64,000 bases of DNA from Brachionus koreanus (lineage: Eukaryota; Rotifera; Eurotatoria; Ploima; Brachionidae): NCBI GenBank assembly GCA_016987375.1, contig PJRA01000412.1:1735416-1799415 (forward strand), written 5' to 3'. Below are positions 38,801 through 50,705 of this stretch, one piece after another (position 1 is the stretch's first letter; each line of letters begins with the position of its first letter). Position numbers and translations under genes: made by a program. A model generated the notes under the pieces. That model had not been told where the DNA came from, made no database searches, and saw only the letters and a list, made by a program, of their open reading frames with translations.

Positions 38801-41800
38801 TTTTACAAGTGTAGGTTCATATTTTTTTTCCAATTTGAGAATATAATACTGCACTGCTTTAGAAAGTGTATCCTTAAGAATACATTCATCTTTGTCAGTA
38901 AACGACTTCCAATTAAGGAATTCCTCTGACCAAATTTTTACATTTAAAGACAGAATACTTTTGGTTTTAATAATATTAAATATCAGATCTAACTGAGATG
39001 GCTCAAGTCGGTACATTTTTGAATTCAGTAATTTGTCAATCATGTATTCAGCTTGTTCGCGATTAAGACTCTCGACTCGCGCATAGCATTGCGGATTCGA
39101 ATATTTTCTGTTTAATCTTTCAATTAGTTCAGTTGAATGAGACGAAACACTAATGCAAACTTTAAATAAAGGATTCAATATTTTGGGCAACCAGTCAAAT
39201 TTATATGAAAAATCATATTTTTTTAAATCCTGCAAAGAGTCTAAAATTAATATTATTTTTTTTTTGTTCGAATTTAAATTATTTTGCCAGTCTTGGGTCA
39301 ATAAATTTTTGAAAAAGCTCTTGAGCTCTTTTAAATTGGTCGGAACTTGATTAATTGTGCACATAGACCCTGTTTTTATATATTGCAACTGACAGCAAAT
39401 GCTGTATAACAAATAGCGAAGATACTCGCATTTTCCATCAATTCCAATGAATCGAACAACAATAGCATGATTTGGCTGGCTTTCTTTCGAAGTATCATTC
39501 GCCGCAAGCTGTAGGAACAGATTACTGGCTAAAGTCGACATAATACTGGTTTTGCCACTTCCCGAATCGCCGATCAAAATGAATGGTTGTCTAATTGTAT
39601 CGTCTAAAACATAATCTGTCAACTGTTTGAGTAAACTTTGGGTTCTAGGTGCAACCTCATTGAAACTGTTAAGCTTTATGTAATTTAGATGATAAAGGAC
39701 TTGTTCGTTTAGCATGTCATACGAATATTGGACATTTTCTCGCACAACTACGTCAACAATTTTTTCAAAAGTTTTTGTATAATGTAGAGTAAAATTTTTG
39801 AAATAAGTCTCATCACAATTTTCAACTTTGATTCTGTACAATTGCTCAGCTGGTATAAAGTAATTGATTTCTCTGTCACGAAGAAAGTCCAAAGTGTTTA
39901 ATTTAGTTGGATATTCATCTTTATATGATTTGTTCAACCTAACATAGCTATAGGCTATTTTTTCATTTGACCCATTCTCAAAAGCACCTTTTTTCATTAG
40001 CTTTTGAAGTACTTAAATAAAAATAAAATATGTTTAAAATTATTATTTTATTTTATTATTATTTTTCAATCTTTTTTTTTTAAATTTAATTATTAAAATT
40101 TTCAAAAATACATCCTAATTTTTAAAATCTTAACATTATATTATTCACATCTTTAATTTTATTAAATAATAAACTTCAAAAACTAACTATTATTAAAATA
40201 ATTAAAATGTATATTCAAAAAAACTTCAGTGTAACTCAAAGCTCAAATATTTTGTAAGTGACTACAGTAACTATTGTGAAAATTGACAACGATTTATCTT
40301 TTAGAAAAATCTCACTCAAATGGCGAGAGGGAACAAAAACAGACACAAAAAAAAATTATTATTTTTGTTTAAAAAAAGCATAAAGACAAGAATTTAGACA
40401 AATTAAATCATAAAAAATTCAACATTCAACGATATTTATGGTGTTTTTTATTTATTCTTTTTGATTATTTTTTTAAATATTATACAGTTAAAAAAAATTT
40501 TAAACAATTATTTAAAAAAACTATAGTTAGTTAGTCTACAAAATATTAACTATTATTCTCTAAAGTTCGATCCCTCTCTTGGTCCATTCACGGGTTATGG
40601 AGCCAAAAAAACTCACGGTAGCCTTCTTAAACTTGGTCTTGGATAGTAAAATGCCGTTCTCTACTGAAATTAGCTACTGAGTGAAAAAGGGGATAATCAA
40701 AAGGAGAAAGATCTGGTCTATATACTGAATGAAGAAATTAGATACCTTCCAGTTATTCTATATTACCATTGTTCTTCTTGTTGTATGTTGTATGAGGTCT
40801 AACGTTTTCTTGAAGAAACAAAATTAGCTTTTTTGACCAAAGAGGAATATTTTTGTTTTTGTTTGTGGATGTTTTGTTGGTATTTTGGTTTATGTAATTA
40901 TAATTATACAGAATAAAGTTCTGCGTATTGGAAATTCCACTTAACACATAACATCACTTTTTTAATAAAAACGCCCTCTTTTAACGACTGACTGAGCTGG
41001 TTCAGATGGATACAATCATTTATTTCAGTTAAAATCTCGAAAATATCAAAACCGATGATCAAAATTGATGATCAATCTAATCTAACATAATCCTAACAAT
41101 TTCAACGCATCGTTGAATATAGAAATCTATTAATTTATGAGGAATAAGTCGACAAAGTCTATTAGCTTTATTAATCAAATTAGGATGACGAGAAATTTTA
41201 TTACTCAACATAAAAATTTTCTGACTTCTTTCTAAATGAGAGATATGATTTATTTTAAAAATAATTCATACCGACTTATTATTTTTTAATATAACTTTAA
41301 TAGAAATACTATATATTCTCGCGACTAGTTTTTATTTTAAAAAATTTATAAGTGTTTACCCAAATTTTACTTGTAATTTTAACAATAAAGAGGTTAAAAA
41401 GGTTCGGCAGAAAAAGGAACTAATTAAAGTTTATACTAAAATTTTAATATAAATTTAGTTTAATTAAAGATTTATTAAAAAATTTTTTTTTGATTCTAAA
41501 TTCTTTACATAATCAATTTTAAAAATAAATTTTCAATTTATAACTCAAATTTTAATATTTGCAAAACGTACGATTCAAAATTTATTTCTGAAAGAACTTT
41601 GCAATGACTGAAAAAAATTAATTCTGCATTTTTTTACAGTTAGCTGAACAACGTTAAATTATAAAATGAAAAAAAACTTTCAGAATAAAAATCTAAAAAC
41701 ACAGAATTCTTCTCAATAATTTATAAATTTTCATTTTTTTATTAATTTTGTAGATTTTTTTAAAATAAAATTCAAGTAAAATTTTTTATTGAAATTGAAT

Positions 41801-42927
41801 TTTAGAAAAATTTTATGAAGTCGTCAAATATCAGTCAAATCTATTAGTTGAAGCATAAAAAATTTTTATCTAATACTTTTCTATGACTAAAATTAATAAA
41901 TTTCTTTCTCAATTCAAATTTATATTTAGGTCAAAAATTATAATTGTAAAAGACTTTTAATGTAAAACTGGTCTCTTTCTACAAAACTAAAGATAAAAAA
42001 TTTAGAATTTTTTACCCGATTCGTTTAGCTCAACATAAAAGTCATTTGAAACAAGTTTTTCATCACATGCTAATTTTGCCCCGAGTATTAAAAGTTCCAA
42101 TATTTTTTCTTTAATTTGTAAATCTATTCCATTTTCTAAATTTAGACTAATAAATAAAATTGTCGTTTGAAAAAATTAAATTAATTTTATACCCTGCAGT
42201 TCATATCTATTCGAAAGATAATTAATGTTTAATTTAAAATAGCTGTCCAAAATTGAACATTCAATATTTGCATCTTTTAAACATTTGATAATAGCATCAA
42301 ATTTTATTCGTTCAATGTAATAAGGCAAAAATGGCTTTCCATATTCATCCCCAATTAAACTCTAAATGAAACAATTAATAAAATAAATCACAACATTTAT
42401 GAGAATTTCTATGACAACTTAAACATTAAATAGAAAAAAGTGTAAAATATTGATTACCAAAAATTTGATTCCTATTGATATTTGTTTGCATTTTTCTATT
42501 TCTATGAGAGATTCATCGAGTAGATTGCTATCGTTTTCTGTGTCCCAGTTAAGATTTACAACCTAAAATTAAATTAACTAATTAGTATTTCAAAAATTTA
42601 GATACAGAGATTAATTCTAGTAGAGAAACCCTTGGCAATAATAAATTTGAGAAAACAAAATACTTGAAATTCCATCCCATATCTGGAGATGCAATATTCA
42701 CGGAGTTTAGGGAAAACACTTTTATACAAACAAGCTGTCTCAAGATTAGTGTCTTAAGTAAAAATTGAAAATTAAATATTATATTGGTTAGTAAATATAC
42801 CATTATAGGGAGCACAGAGGAAGATTCTTATTGATCTTGGCTTAAGATTTGGCAGATTGTCTAATAAAAATCTTCCCATTAAAATATCATATTTAAGATC
42901 CAATGTTTGCTCGGACGAATCGGACAT
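32822..42927 (-). CDS. NACHT and WD-repeat domain protein (NWD1/NWD2-like)
   Basis: A STAND-type NTPase. Exons in transcript order: 42927-42801, 42752-42664, 42562-42458, 42361-42193, 42135-42016, 40011-38791, 38511-38251, 38195-37743, 37687-37526, 37473-37294, 35472-32822. All phases agree and predict 1845 residues. The N-terminal module (IRIFLCAPYNDTN, VFPKLREYC, YGMEFQVV, GDEYGKPFLP) matches NWD proteins. Walker A is GDSGSGKT (about 351-358) and a Walker-B-like strand is IILILDSLQDL (about 456-466). ITISLSGFSELELQDILS matches the winged-helix part after the NACHT domain, and HQTVAEYYLGIWSS follows. The last exon, about 880 residues, is the beta-propeller region with poorly preserved WD motifs. 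The protein ends SRACIIQ, a CaaX-like terminus. NWD1 and NWD2 are poorly understood; a signalling or assembly scaffold role is inferred. The assignment to NWD1 or NWD2 is open. Confidence 0.88.
35588..35629. repeat. 17-bp perfect hairpin
   Basis: TTGATCTAAAAGTTCA at 35589-35604 is exactly complementary to 35613-35628. One more A-T pair inside (35605/35612) leaves a six-base loop GGCAAA. It is much stronger than the surrounding AT-rich sequence would give by chance and sits in an intron of the NWD-like gene. No known RNA family is recognised. Confidence 0.75.
36270..36445. repeat. inverted repeat, possible tiny MITE
   Basis: ATGCTATCAAATTTTTAA at 36279-36296 is perfectly complementary to 36419-36436, and pairing continues imperfectly inward (TTAAACTTTTTGAG against GAACAAGTTAA). 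The 122-bp loop contains a strand-asymmetric purine-rich tract, GAGGCTGAAGTGGAGATTGA and similar, unlike neighbouring sequence. No flanking duplication was certain. Confidence 0.6.
38560..38631 (+). tRNA. tRNA-Glu (CTC)
   Basis: This 72-base gene folds as a cloverleaf. The anticodon stem TGACG/CGTCA is perfect around loop CTCTCAC, giving anticodon CTC. The T arm is CCGGG-TTCAATT-CCCGG. The A box TGGTCTAGTGG and B box GGTTCAATTCC are intact. The acceptor TCCCGCG/CACGGGA has one C-A mismatch at positions 6 and 67. There is no intron. A run of eleven T at 38634-38644 would terminate Pol III. It lies in an intron of the minus-strand NWD-like gene, opposite in sense to that gene, and faces an identical gene at 38690-38761. 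Confidence 0.95.
38634..38644 (+). terminator. Pol III T-run terminator of the first tRNA-Glu
   Basis: Eleven consecutive T residues begin two bases after the tRNA 3' end, the standard Pol III stop. Confidence 0.8.
38690..38761 (-). tRNA. tRNA-Glu (CTC), inverted identical copy
   Basis: The 72 bases are identical, on the minus strand, to the gene at 38560-38631, including the C-A acceptor mismatch. The 3' ends face each other across a 58-bp AT-rich spacer. Downstream of this copy, a TTTTT run (complement of 38683-38687) and a longer T run give a Pol III stop. It is in the same sense as the host NWD-like gene and lies 29 bases inside the intron that begins at 38790. Confidence 0.95.
40012..42015 (-). 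other. intron 5 of the NWD-like gene
   Basis: The 2-kb intron has a GT donor at 42015 and an AG acceptor just before 40011. It is much longer than the typical 50-70-bp introns nearby and contains a mariner fossil. The rest is AT-rich with no recognised feature. Confidence 0.65.
40555..41000 (-). pseudogene. decayed mariner transposase
   Basis: On the minus strand, fragments of a mariner-type transposase appear in order with stops and frame changes between them. They are KKVMLCVKWNF, then LFLQENVRPHTT, then VYRPDLSPFDYPLFHSVANF. These match the mariner signatures KKVMLCVWWD, HQDNARPHT and YSPDLAPSDYHLFRS. The second catalytic Asp appears as Glu in QENVRPH, while the third is still present in PFDY. 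Terminal repeats were not found. The copy is clearly inactive and lies in an intron of the NWD-like gene. Confidence 0.8.
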
Positions 42928-45007
42928 TTTAACTTAATTTAATCCAATGTTCATTTAACCCTTAACATAAAAAAATCAAATATTACTCTTTTTAAGAGGG
43001 GAAAAAAATATTCAATTCATGATTAGTTTATTTATATTTTAAACATATAAGTTATATAAGATATTTAAAAAGCTTCATATATCCATGGAAACTATAATAG
43101 TTTTTGTTTCACTCAATTATTAAAATAGTTCCAGTCTGCTTAAATTAGGATCACAAATTAAAGTAATCCAATTCAAGGAGATCATTTTCAAATTTCAAAA
43201 TTAAATTAGAAGAGTTTAATTGAATAACCTAATTGAATTGACCCAATGAAACATAATGTAAAAATAAAGTGTTTTATTTTTTTTGCTCATTTGAAACAAA
43301 CTAAAAAAAAAAGAAATAAATTTTTTAATGAAAAAAAAAGTTATTTTTTGCTTTAATGTTTTATTAATTCTAAAATTAACACTAAAAGCATATATTTTTT
43401 AAAAAATTTCCTTGTGTTTGTTGATTTAGGGCTAAATTCATTGAAACTAATAAAAAATGTATCAAAATAAACAAAATTTTTTTTAGAATAAAAAATAGAA
43501 AACCTTGCAAATTTTTATATTTTGTTTGATTTACATTCAATAAATTTATATATTTTTATTTATAACTTTATCTATAAAATTTATTTTAAAAGTAAGCTGC
43601 GAGTTAGCAAAATTATCTTATTTTTGTTATGATTTAATCTATTTATTTGAATCGATTACGATTTTCTTTTTCGTTATAGAAATAAGTTCTTTTTTCCTAA
43701 TTATTTAAAAAAAATTTCTTTTTTCAATTTAAGATATGGATAAATATTACATTAAAATTGATAAAGACATATAACTGTGGTCAAACCAGATATCCAGTTG
43801 AACATCATGATAGTTCTAGTTAAAAAGTTAAAGGAGATCGTTGTTTTAGTGTTTAGCTAATCTGAGAATACATCTGCATTCAAAATGTATTTGTGAAAAT
43901 TTACTGAAAATAATAAAAAAAATGAAAAACTAAACAACATAACTAAGTTTGATAAAAAAAGAAATAGCACTTGATAAATTAATTTTTCAATCTTATATGT
44001 TTTTAAAAAAATAGTTTAAAATTGAAATCATCTGAAGCTGAATGAGAGACCTTTGGGAAAAAACTCAAAAATTGATTTTACTAATTAAAAAATTACGATT
44101 TGTCCAATACTTTAAAGACTAAGAAATCGAAAAAAGCTCAACAATCTTGTAAATCGGAGAACCGATACAGAACAAAAATAGATTAATTGCTTAATTGTAA
44201 AGAAGAAAAAATTGAAAATGTTTAAATAATATTATATCATTCAATAACAATACTGGGACGTCTGGTCTTTGATAGCATTAAAATCATATTGATCACGAAA
44301 ATGAAAGTTGTGTTACCATTTACACCATTTAAAATTTATAAAGTAGAAGGCTAATCAGTCTAAACTGAGCAACAGTTTATTGGTCACATTGTATTCAAGT
44401 TGAAGGAATTTGACTTTTGAAATTTTTTATGACTACCTGGGATTGATAAAGTCTTTTTTTTATCTAAAAATTTTAATTGAAATATTTAATTAATTAATTT
44501 ATTTTAATAAAAGAATATTTGATATTTTCGCTTTTCACTATTAGCTAATGTATCTCTCGTTATTAATTTATGCTAAAATAATTTCGAATTTATGATTTTA
44601 GTTAGAATTTTGCTTCGAAATTGATTATGAATCAAAAATTATTTTAACTAAAATATTTTAGAAAAAATTAGCTTTAAATTCTATTTAAAAATTTAATCTA
44701 AACTTGGCCCAGAAATGACTAATTGAAAAAAAAGATTTCAAATGTTAAAAAAAAATAATTTTTTTAAACGACAAAATTTTTAAAAATTTGTTAGCTTATT
44801 TTTAAGAATCTAATTTTTCTATTAATGCATTTTGCACACATTTGTACTAGGTACAGAAATATTTTTCCAAAATTCAGCTATTCACTAATAGTTTGGATTT
44901 AAAAAAAATTTCAATAGTCGTCATCATAAAATTCAATCATAAATTTAAATTTTGAAAAACTCTGACAAACAATTGATTTTTAAAAATTAGATTAAAAAAA
45001 TTCAAAA
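42928..45007. other. shared upstream region of the NWD-like gene and COPG
   Basis: The two genes start on opposite strands about 2.1 kb apart, so both promoters must lie here. The sequence is AT-rich with no assignable TATA or initiator and no further exon. Confidence 0.5.
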
Positions 45008-48000
45008 ATGTTGGGTAAAAGAGACTCGAAAAAAGATGATGAAAGTAAGAAAATATTTTGGATATAATCAATTTTTTGAATTAAACAAACTTAAGGTGGC
45101 GGATCGAATCCATTTAGAAATCTTGAAAAAGCTACAGTATTGCAAGAGACCCGAACTTTTAATGAAACACCAATAAATGCCAAAAAATGCTGTTTAATTT
45201 TAACTAAAATATTATACATGATCAATCAGGTAAGCTTTATTTTTAGATAATTAATATATAAATACTAATAAGTTGGGAATATATAGGATATTTTTGTAAG
45301 TTACTAATAAAATGATATCTTAGCTTCTAGGTTATGGCACAATTAAGAAAAAAAATTCTAATTATTATTATTTATGTTAGGGAGAACATTTAGCACCGAC
45401 CGAAGCGACTCAAGCATTTTTTGCTATGACCAAACTGTTTCAGTCCAAAGATGTAATGCTTAGAAGAATGCTTTATCTTTGTATCAAAGAAATGGCTAAT
45501 ATTGCTAATGATGTTATTATAGTAACAAGTTCATTGACTAAAGACATGACTGGCAAAGAAGATATGTACAGAGGTCCGGCAATTAGGGCTTTATGTCGAA
45601 TAACTGATAATACCATGCTGCAGAGCATTGAACGCTATATGAAACAAGCTATAGTTGATAAAAGCCCGAGCGTTTCGAGTGCTGCATTGGTTTCTTCTTT
45701 GCACCTTATGAAACAAGGACCTGAAGTTATTAAACGATGGGTAAATGAAGTCTCTGAAGCTGTTAACTCAGATAATGTTATGGTTCAAGTAAAATTAAAA
45801 ATCAAATCTAGTTAAAAAAATTTATTTAATCATATTTAAAAAAGTATCATGCTCTTGGCTTATTGTATCAAATTAAGAAAAATGATAAACTGGCAATTAC
45901 AAAATTGGTGTCTAAATTTTCAAAATCTTCATTGAGATCACCTTTTGCTTATTGTTTTTTGGTAAAAAAAATTAATCTAACCAAAAGAAATTAATTTAAA
46001 AATAAAACAAATTAAAGATTCGAGTTTCTGCACGACAACTGGAAGAAGAGAAGGATGGTTTTGATAAGACTTTATTTGATTTTATTGAATCATGCTTGAG
46101 ACATAAGAGTGAAATGGTAATTTATGAAGCCGCATCGGCAATAGTTTCACTTAGATGCACAACATCCAAAGAATTGGTTTCAGCTATTGGCGTACTACAA
46201 CTTTTATGCAGTTCACCAAAGCCAAGTCTTAGGTACGCTGCAGTTAAGACATTGAACAAAATTTCAATCAGCCATCCGGCTGCAGTAACTGCTTGTAACA
46301 TAGATTTAGAAAATTTGATCACTGATCAGAATCGAAGCATTGCCACTTTGGCCATTACAACTTTGCTTAAAACTGGAAACGAGAGTGGAGTTGATCGTTT
46401 GATGAAACAAATTGCCACATTTATGTCAGAAATTTCAGATGAATTTAAAATAGTAGTAGTCGAAGCAATACAATCTTTGTGTAGTAAATTTCCGCGTAAA
46501 CACAATGTAATGATGACCTTTTTGGCCTCTATGCTAAGAGAAGATGGAGGATTTGAATACAAAAAAGCGATTGTAAACACAATTGTGGTGATTATAGAAG
46601 AAAATCCTGAGGCTAGAGAAATTGGTCTATCACACTTGTGCGAGTTTATTGAGGATTGTGAGTTCTTGCCATTGGCGACTCGCATTCTTCATTTGCTAGG
46701 TCGTGAAGGTCCAAGAACCACAACTCCAGCCAAATATATCAGATATATATATAACAGAGTGATCTTGGAAAGTGCCGAAGTAAGAGCTGCAGCTGTGAGT
46801 TCATTGGCCAAGTTTGGTGCTAGTTCAGATGATTTGTTGCCTTCAATTTTAGTTTTGTTGAACAGATCAAAATTAGACGAAGACGACGAAGTCAGAGATC
46901 GAGCTACTTTTTTCTATGATGTTCTTAGTCAAAATGACAAGGCATTATCATCAGCATATATTTTGAACAGTAATTTATATAATATATTAAAATTAGTAGA
47001 TTTTATCTTTAAATTAAATACAAACTTAGCTTTAAATGTTTCCCCGGTTGGTCTAGAAAGAGCTTTATTACAATACAATCAACACGTTACAGAAAAACCT
47101 TTTGATATCAAAGTTGTTCCAATAGTTGAGGTTGAATTGCAAAAACGTAAGTTTATAAAGAAAATCAATCATTTCAAAATAAATTTTTCAACTATTTCTT
47201 TAACTTCACTGAGGAAAAAACTTTATCTTAATTATTGTAATAATTTTTTGATGATTTTGATTTAGGGAGTTGTCTTTTTTAAATTTCTAAAAATCTATAA
47301 AAATGACCAAAATTTATTAATAGGTACAATTATATCACTTTTTTTTAAAAAAAATTATCTACACCCATCATAAACTACAATCACATGAGTCCATTTTTAT
47401 AAAAAATAGATAAACAAAACTATTTTTTCTTTCAAACCTGCAAAATTCCAAAAAATTCAAGAAAATATTCTTTATTAGTAAATTAAGAATTTTTATCAAA
47501 TATCATTATCAAATTTGAGCAAAAAATTTTAAATGTGCAATTAAATTTCAATGCATTTTTGAAAATAAAAATGTTTTTTCAAAAGTTTGAAAATAAATTT
47601 TTGAAATTTCACAAAATTTTTTTTTTAAAAAGACAAAAATTATCTGAATTGTTATTGTTCCTCTTTAAAAAATCCAGAAATTCAAGACTTAAATGCTATC
47701 TGAATTTCTATTTTTTGACTTTCTAATCTAATTTTAAAATCTAGATTTAATTTTTGTGGAAGGGTTAAAAAATTTGTATTCAGGGCTCTTGAAAAATTAG
47801 CCCAAAATGTTGTAAGTCTTTCAGACCCTGAAATTTAATGAATTATTTTGTTTTTTTTAAATCATATATATTCTGTCAGAGCATAAAATTTTATACATTT
47901 TCTGAAATATTTGTACAAGAAAAAAAGATCAATTTACTAGATAATTGAAAAAAAGATAAATTTTATTAATTTTATTGTTAAAAATATAAAAACATTTAAT

Positions 48001-49257
48001 ATATTTTTTTCTATTACTAAATATTAAACGATAATTTTTTTAGAAAAATAAAAGAAAAATTTATTTATTTATATTTTGTTTAATTTTTTTCGGCGATACA
48101 ACACAATTTCTGGCATTTCTTATTTTTAGTTGATCTTAAAAATATTGCTTGGATTCCTTTTTGACCATAAATGAAAAAAGCCATTTTCCATCATATTCAA
48201 AAATTTTCAAAATTTCAAGATGCCATCACTTTTGTTTTAAAAAGCTGAATTTCTTAATTAACACGATTTAAATTTATTTTAAAATTTTAAAGCTTCAAAT
48301 GAAACGGTATTGCCAAGTGCAGTTAAATCAACTGAAAAGCCGGCTGCTTCAAGACAAGATCTTTATACGGGTATTTGAACATTTTTTTTGTTAAATTTTA
48401 TTAATGAAAAATAAATTTCAACAGAACAATTATCAGCAATTGCAGAATTTGCTCATTTGGGTCCATTATTCAAATCGTCTACTCCTGTCGATTTGACTGA
48501 GCCAGAGACCGAATACAGTGTTAAGTGTATAAAACATACTTTTACAAATTACATTGTTTTTCAGGTAGATAATTATTTCTAAAATAAAAAAAAATAATTT
48601 AAATTTAATTCTTTACAGTTTGACTGCTTGAATACATTGAATGATCAATTGTTAGAAGATGTCGTAATTAAAATGGATACAGCTGATGGTTATGAAATAA
48701 TATCCTATAAACCATGTATTAAATTGGCATATAATACACCGGGAATCTCTTATACCTTGGTCAAAATTCCAGATGATCCATCTCAAGTTGTAGCAACATT
48801 CGGGTGCAATATGAAATTTAAAGTCAAAGATTGTGATCCCAATACAGGCGAGCCAGATAATGAGGAAGGTTATGAGGATGAATATGCTTTAGAAAATGTG
48901 GAAATTAATGTGTCAGATCATGTCCAAAAAGTTCTTAAGCCTAATTTTGGTGCTTCATGGGAAGAAGTTGGTGACGCTAATGAACTAGAAGACACTTATG
49001 CCTTATCAATGCCTTCATTAGAGGAAGCAATCAAAAATATCATTCAATTTATGGGATTACAACCATGCGAGAGATCAGAACGAGCACCTGAAGGGAAAAA
49101 TTCACATGTGCTTCTATTAGCTGGTGTATATAGAGGAGGACATGATGTTCTAGTTAGGGCTAAATTGGCTTATAATGAAGGTGATGTTGCAATGCAATTG
49201 ACTATTCGAAGTTCAGATTCCATTGTTCCACAAGTAATTGCGCAGGCTGTCGGTTAA
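45008..49257 (+). CDS. COPG: coatomer subunit gamma (COPI coat)
   Basis: Gamma-COP is part of the COPI coat for Golgi-to-ER and intra-Golgi transport. Exons: 45008-45044, 45096-45229, 45381-45788, 45845-45961, 46018-46969, 47030-47146, 48293-48370, 48425-48564, 48619-49257. The phases agree and the product is 873 residues, one shorter than human. The N-terminal adaptin-type HEAT solenoid shows [36 protein letters not shown] and [15 protein letters not shown]. The appendage domain shows [22 protein letters not shown] and [16 protein letters not shown]. The 60-bp intron at 46970-47029 has GT-AG ends, is a multiple of three and has no stop, so it reads through as frame. I excise it because the family has no such insert between YILN and VGLERAL. 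The sixth intron is 1.1 kb, the others are mostly 50-150 bp. Confidence 0.96.
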
Positions 49258-50089
49258 TTTCTAAGCTATTTTTTATATAAATGTTTAAGTAAATATTCGA
49301 GAATATTTAATTTATTTATTTGTGGATTTTTAAATTTTCAGCTCTTTTTTCAATTATTTTTAAAATTTTAATTAATAAATCGTATGAAATCCATAATTAA
49401 TTTAATCTAATTTTTTAAACAAATTAAGCAAAAATCATTTTTAAGCAACAAGTTTAAGTCAATGTGATTCATATTTTGAAAATTTTTATTTTAAAATTTA
49501 AAAAAATTAATTTTAAAAATTTCTTTATTCGTAAGTAATGAAATTTTTTCAAGTATGCTAGTTCGGAGAATTTTTTATCTACAAATTTATTTATAGCATT
49601 ATTTTCGTTTTCATTGGTAATTTAATCTAGTAACCAATCTAACTTTTTTTTATCTTGCTTTATCGTTGTTTCCTTCAGCCTTACATATTAACCATAAGTT
49701 TTTTAGTTTTTTTATAAGAGACTTAAAAACTAGATTCTTCTAACTAGATTTTTTAGTTTTTAATAGATTCAAAATTATCTTTTCAGTGCCATTATCTATT
49801 TTTTCTAAAAACAGCCACCAAAAACCGTTCGGACATTGATAATTTAAGTGTTTTCTTAAGAGTTTTGTAAAAAAATGCTTTTCATCTGAATCTAAATTGA
49901 AAAAACCTTTAATTTTTTAGACAAAAAAGTTCAAAAAAATACCATAAATAACTACTTATTATTTTGATCGTAAAATCTTAAAATTAAGCGATTATTAGCC
50001 ACATTTAAAGTGAATGCTAAGAAGTCATACATCATAGATTAAAGACAAAGATGAGCTACGAAATTACTGTTTAATTTAAGGAATTCTTG
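49258..50089. other. 3' UTR of COPG and spacer
   Basis: AATAAA-like signals follow the stop codon (for example near 49376). The remainder is AT-rich without recognisable genes. Confidence 0.45.
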
Positions 50090-50380
50090 ATTAAGACAAA
50101 AGACTAACCAGATTGGAATTGACAGCATTTAAGACAAGACTCGAACAGGGAGACATAATCCAAAATTTTAAATCAAAGAGCGGTCTAAGCACAGAAGAAT
50201 AGCAAAATCCGCTTATCATCAACCATTCACTCACAAGTAATGGTCCAGCTAGAATAATTCGTGGTCATCAAAGAAGATTGATTAAATAACTAGACAAGAA
50301 TGAAGCACAGAAAAAGTTTCTTGACAAATCAAGTGAAAAAACCGTAGAACAAATTACCAATTTAAGCTGTTGATGCGAAA
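50090..50380 (+). mobile_element. non-LTR retrotransposon fragment
   Basis: The plus-strand frame reads RLELTAFKTRLEQGDIIQNF, then QNPLIINHSLTSNGPARIIR and GHQRRLIK, with stops in between. This is the usual region just upstream of the C-terminal end of non-LTR ORF2 proteins (rRxRGDLIxxFK, then SLTxxGPAxxxRGHxxRL). It is a short dead fragment with no polymerase domain. Its orientation differs from the copies at 1200-1500 and 61697-62976, and its sequence suggests a different family. Confidence 0.6.
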
Positions 50381-50705
50381 TCTAAAAATGAATCAAAAAA
50401 TAATTAATTTATTTTCTTAACATCGTTGTTATTTTTAAAAATTTATGCTAAAATCAGACAGCTAAAATCATAGCAAGTTTACATGAAAACTTAAATTTAA
50501 GTGTTATACGCTCGTTTTGTTAGAATTAACCTTTTTTATCTAAAATATTTAAACCTTTAATTAAATCGATTTAATTTATCTGCAAATAACCTTAAGCAAT
50601 TGATTTTTTTCCAAGGTACTTTGGTAAGCTTTGCAATTGAATATAAAAATTCCCTTCGAAACAAAATCATGAAAATATTTTTACTTGCCTTAGTTTTGCG
50701 AATTA

